This document shows positions 6,202 through 7,691 of a DNA stretch of 7,691 nt, piece by piece. Made by a program: the position numbers and the translations under genes. Under the pieces are notes generated by a model. The model made no database searches and was not told where the DNA came from. It saw nothing but the letters and a program-made list of their open reading frames with translations. Every line of letters begins with the position of its first letter. The first letter of the stretch is position 1. Source of the stretch: Candidatus Dormiibacterota bacterium (GTDB taxonomy: Bacteria; Chloroflexota; Dormibacteria; Aeolococcales; Aeolococcaceae); contig PLDZ01000128.1 of NCBI GenBank assembly GCA_003136295.1, positions 2,188 to 9,878 on the forward strand, read 5' to 3'.

Positions 6202-6207
6202 CTCCTC
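6202..6207 (-). promoter_or_regulatory. Shine-Dalgarno for the phosphoesterase
   Basis: GAGGAG on the minus strand, 7 nt before the GTG at 6194. It supports the GTG as the true start and shows that the gene has its own ribosome entry, although it probably shares an mRNA with the dehydrogenase. Confidence 0.8.
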
Positions 6208-6241
6208 TTGTCTTCCGACCGACTGCTCCGCCGCGTCAGAC

Positions 6242-7402
6242 CTAGGCTAGCTCATAGATGTGGGTGAGATCCGAATAGTAGAGCGCATGGTTGGGGCCCT
6301 CGACGACGTCGAAACGGCAGCCAGACGGCCCGAGGCGAACCGTCGCATGCGGAGTGCCCGCGGTCACGATCGCCATCCCCCTGTCGTCCGAGCAGAACAC
6401 CAGGTGTCCGGCATACCCGGCCGGTCCGCTGGCGTCGACGAAGGTCGCACCAGTCGGGACGTACGTGCTCGCTTCGCTGCTCCAGTTGGGGGCGATAGCG
6501 CCGCCGCACGTCGATGCCGCCAGCGGGTGGCTGTAGCCATAGCAGTCCGGCCACTGGTAGTGGGCGCCGCGGGTCACGTTCAGGTACAGCGTGTCGTATC
6601 CCGTACCGGGACTCCCCGCATCACCGGACGGACCATTCATGGTGATCGCAAGCTGTCCGGTGGATGAGAACGCGATCCCGAACGGATTGCGAAGCCCATA
6701 TGCCCACACCGGGTTTGTGCGTCCGAACGGGTTGTCCGTCGGGACGCTTCCGTCGGGGTTGTACCGGAGCACCTTGCCGCGGACATCGCCGACGTTCTGC
6801 GCGCTCGGCGCATCGTGCTCGTCGCCCAGGGTCACGTAGAGCTTGCCGTCCGGCCCGAAGGCGATGCGGCCGCCCTTGTGGCAGCAATCGTTGCCCGCCG
6901 GAAAGGTGGCGATGATCGCGGGATGCATGCCGGTGCCGGCGCAGTCGTACCAGCGGATGACGTGCTGGGTCCGGTAGCTCGCATCGGAGTAGAACGCGTA
7001 GACGAAGCGGTCGGTGGCGAAGGTCGGACTGATCGCCAAACCGAGCAAGCCGCGCTCGCTGTAGCTCCCGTCCGGCTGGGAGGTGACCGTCTTCACGCTC
7101 GCGAAGACCCGCGACACGCCCTCTTGCCACACCCGGATGGTGCCTGAGCGCTCCGCCCAGAAGAGCCTCCCATCGGGTGCGAATGCGAGGGCGGTCGCGA
7201 AGTTGGCCGCAATGGTGCCCTTTGGCGCGGGCTCATTCGACGGGGTGGAGCACGCGTTAGCGGTCGGTGTGCTGGTCGGCGAGGTCGGCGTCGGCGTGAC
7301 CACAGAGGTCGCGCTTCGAGTGGCAGTCGGCCCCGGGGTCGATCCGCACGCGGCAACGACCATCGTCGCGCCCGCGAGCGCGGCCGATCGACGGACGCCC
7401 AT
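6242..7402 (-). CDS. Lipoprotein PQQ-dependent sugar dehydrogenase (glucose/sorbosone dehydrogenase family)
   Basis: This 386-residue protein is a beta-propeller quinoprotein-type dehydrogenase that would oxidise a sugar or related alcohol/aldehyde outside the membrane. The lipoprotein signal is RR at 4-5, hydrophobic 7-18 and lipobox VAAC with Cys19; a Thr/Pro/Ser stalk runs to about 60. Family marks are ALAFAPDGRLFWAER (71-85), RGLLGLAISPTF (117-128), CCHKGGRIAFGPDGKLYVTLGD (173-194, H175 in the place of the catalytic His), GKVLRYNPDGSVPTDNPF (209-226) and YGLRNPFGIAF (235-245, R238). It ends with YYSDLTHIYEL, the normal closing strand. Eight non-lipid cysteines, including vicinal C173-C174, suggest disulfides. 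The ATG at 7402 lies 7 nt after the regulator's TGA without a nearby Shine-Dalgarno, so re-initiation is likely. A longer version from 7495 would overlap the regulator and bury the signal peptide. PQQ dependence is inferred from family only; no PQQ synthesis genes are visible. Confidence 0.87.
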   Translation of the reverse strand: MGVRRSAALAGATMVVAACGSTPGPTATRSATSVVTPTPTSPTSTPTANACSTPSNEPAPKGTIAANFATALAFAPDGRLFWAERSGTIRVWQEGVSRVFASVKTVTSQPDGSYSERGLLGLAISPTFATDRFVYAFYSDASYRTQHVIRWYDCAGTGMHPAIIATFPAGNDCCHKGGRIAFGPDGKLYVTLGDEHDAPSAQNVGDVRGKVLRYNPDGSVPTDNPFGRTNPVWAYGLRNPFGIAFSSTGQLAITMNGPSGDAGSPGTGYDTLYLNVTRGAHYQWPDCYGYSHPLAASTCGGAIAPNWSSEASTYVPTGATFVDASGPAGYAGHLVFCSDDRGMAIVTAGTPHATVRLGPSGCRFDVVEGPNHALYYSDLTHIYELA

Positions 7403-7409
7403 CGACAGG

Positions 7410-7691
7410 TCAGCCGACAGCTGCTCTGGACTCCTCTTCGACTTCAGCCGGAGGGACCTCGCCGAGATGTTCGCGTCCCCAGCCATCGATGGCATCGATC
7501 ACCCGTTGCAGGTCGACGCCCGCTGGGGCGAGCTCGTACGACGTCCGGGGTGGCATCTGCGAATGGACGGTGCGCTTGAGGAGCCCGAGGTCCTCGAGGC
7601 GGTCGAGGCGGACCTTGAGAGTCGCCGGGTTGCACCCGCCGACCGCGCGGCCGAGCTCGTTGAAGCCCAGCGGGCCGTCCAGCAGGGCGCG
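7410..7691 (-). CDS. HxlR-family winged-helix transcriptional regulator, C-terminal part (runs off the right edge)
   Basis: The 93 visible residues cover most of an HxlR-type DNA-binding domain. LLDGPLGFNELGRAV (3-17) is the helix-turn region. CNPATLKVRLDRLEDLGLLKR (20-40) includes the recognition helix, and VHSQMPPRTSYELAPAGVDL (42-61) is the beta-wing with the hallmark PPR-x-x-YEL. VIDAIDGWG (64-72) is the dimerisation helix start, and an acidic tail (EVEEES) ends at the TGA at 7410. HxlR proteins bind DNA as dimers, and several respond to aldehydes, quinones or disulfide stress. Cys20 lies just before the recognition helix, where the common sequence is GISPKTL, so it could be a redox contact point; this is inference. 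Placed directly upstream of the dehydrogenase with 7 nt between, it is probably co-transcribed with it and may control the operon. Start and promoter lie outside the window. Confidence 0.85.
   Translation of the reverse strand, partial: RALLDGPLGFNELGRAVGGCNPATLKVRLDRLEDLGLLKRTVHSQMPPRTSYELAPAGVDLQRVIDAIDGWGREHLGEVPPAEVEEESRAAVG

Noticed and set aside
7403..7495. Upstream ATG (7495) for the sugar dehydrogenase, giving 417 residues
   Set aside because: The extra 31 residues overlap the HxlR coding region in another frame and would place charged sequence before the lipoprotein signal.

Overview
The window comes from a high-GC bacterial chromosome. Codons favour G/C at third positions, GTG serves as a start codon, and there are two lipoproteins with Thr/Pro/Ser-rich stalks. 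The gene families (HxlR regulator, PQQ-type sugar dehydrogenase, AcpA-like phosphoesterase, fused MFS/spermidine synthase) suit a soil-type Actinomycetota or a high-GC Chloroflexota/Dormibacterota-like lineage. No marker gene fixes the taxonomy. I see no tRNA, rRNA, CRISPR array, transposase or integrase, and almost all of the window is coding.

Layout. (1) Positions 1-1669, minus strand: a probable three-gene unit, read right to left. It holds an extended SDR oxidoreductase (1669-728), a 78-residue single-span membrane or secreted protein (686-450), and the N-terminal part of a fused MFS/spermidine synthase-type membrane protein (333 to beyond base 1). A 10-bp hairpin lies just before the last gene. 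(2) Positions 1670-1875: a divergent intergenic region with an AT-richer patch, a 10-bp palindrome and a possible 15-codon leader ORF coupled to the SDR gene. (3) Positions 1876-5079, plus strand: a PAPS-dependent-type sulfotransferase, then a large secreted protein made of a PQQ-like beta-propeller and three IPT/TIG domains repeating every 86 residues. (4) Positions 5080-5150: a convergent junction with an imperfect hairpin. (5) Positions 5151-7691, minus strand: a tight unit read right to left, with the C-terminal part of an HxlR-family winged-helix regulator, a lipoprotein glucose/sorbosone-dehydrogenase-type quinoprotein starting 7 nt after the regulator's stop, and a lipoprotein phosphoesterase 47 nt further on.

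How the genes may work together. The right-hand unit looks like an envelope-anchored oxidation/dephosphorylation pair next to its own transcription factor. The dehydrogenase would oxidise a sugar or aldehyde outside the membrane, and the phosphoesterase would release phosphate from extracellular esters. The central secreted propeller-IPT protein looks structural or binding rather than enzymatic. The left-hand unit joins a Rossmann-fold enzyme lacking the usual Tyr-Lys pair to two membrane proteins of unknown purpose. All families are recognisable, and I do not see a clearly new multi-gene system. The best leads are the variant active sites, the propeller-IPT architecture, the small Gly-zipper protein and the coupling arrangements.
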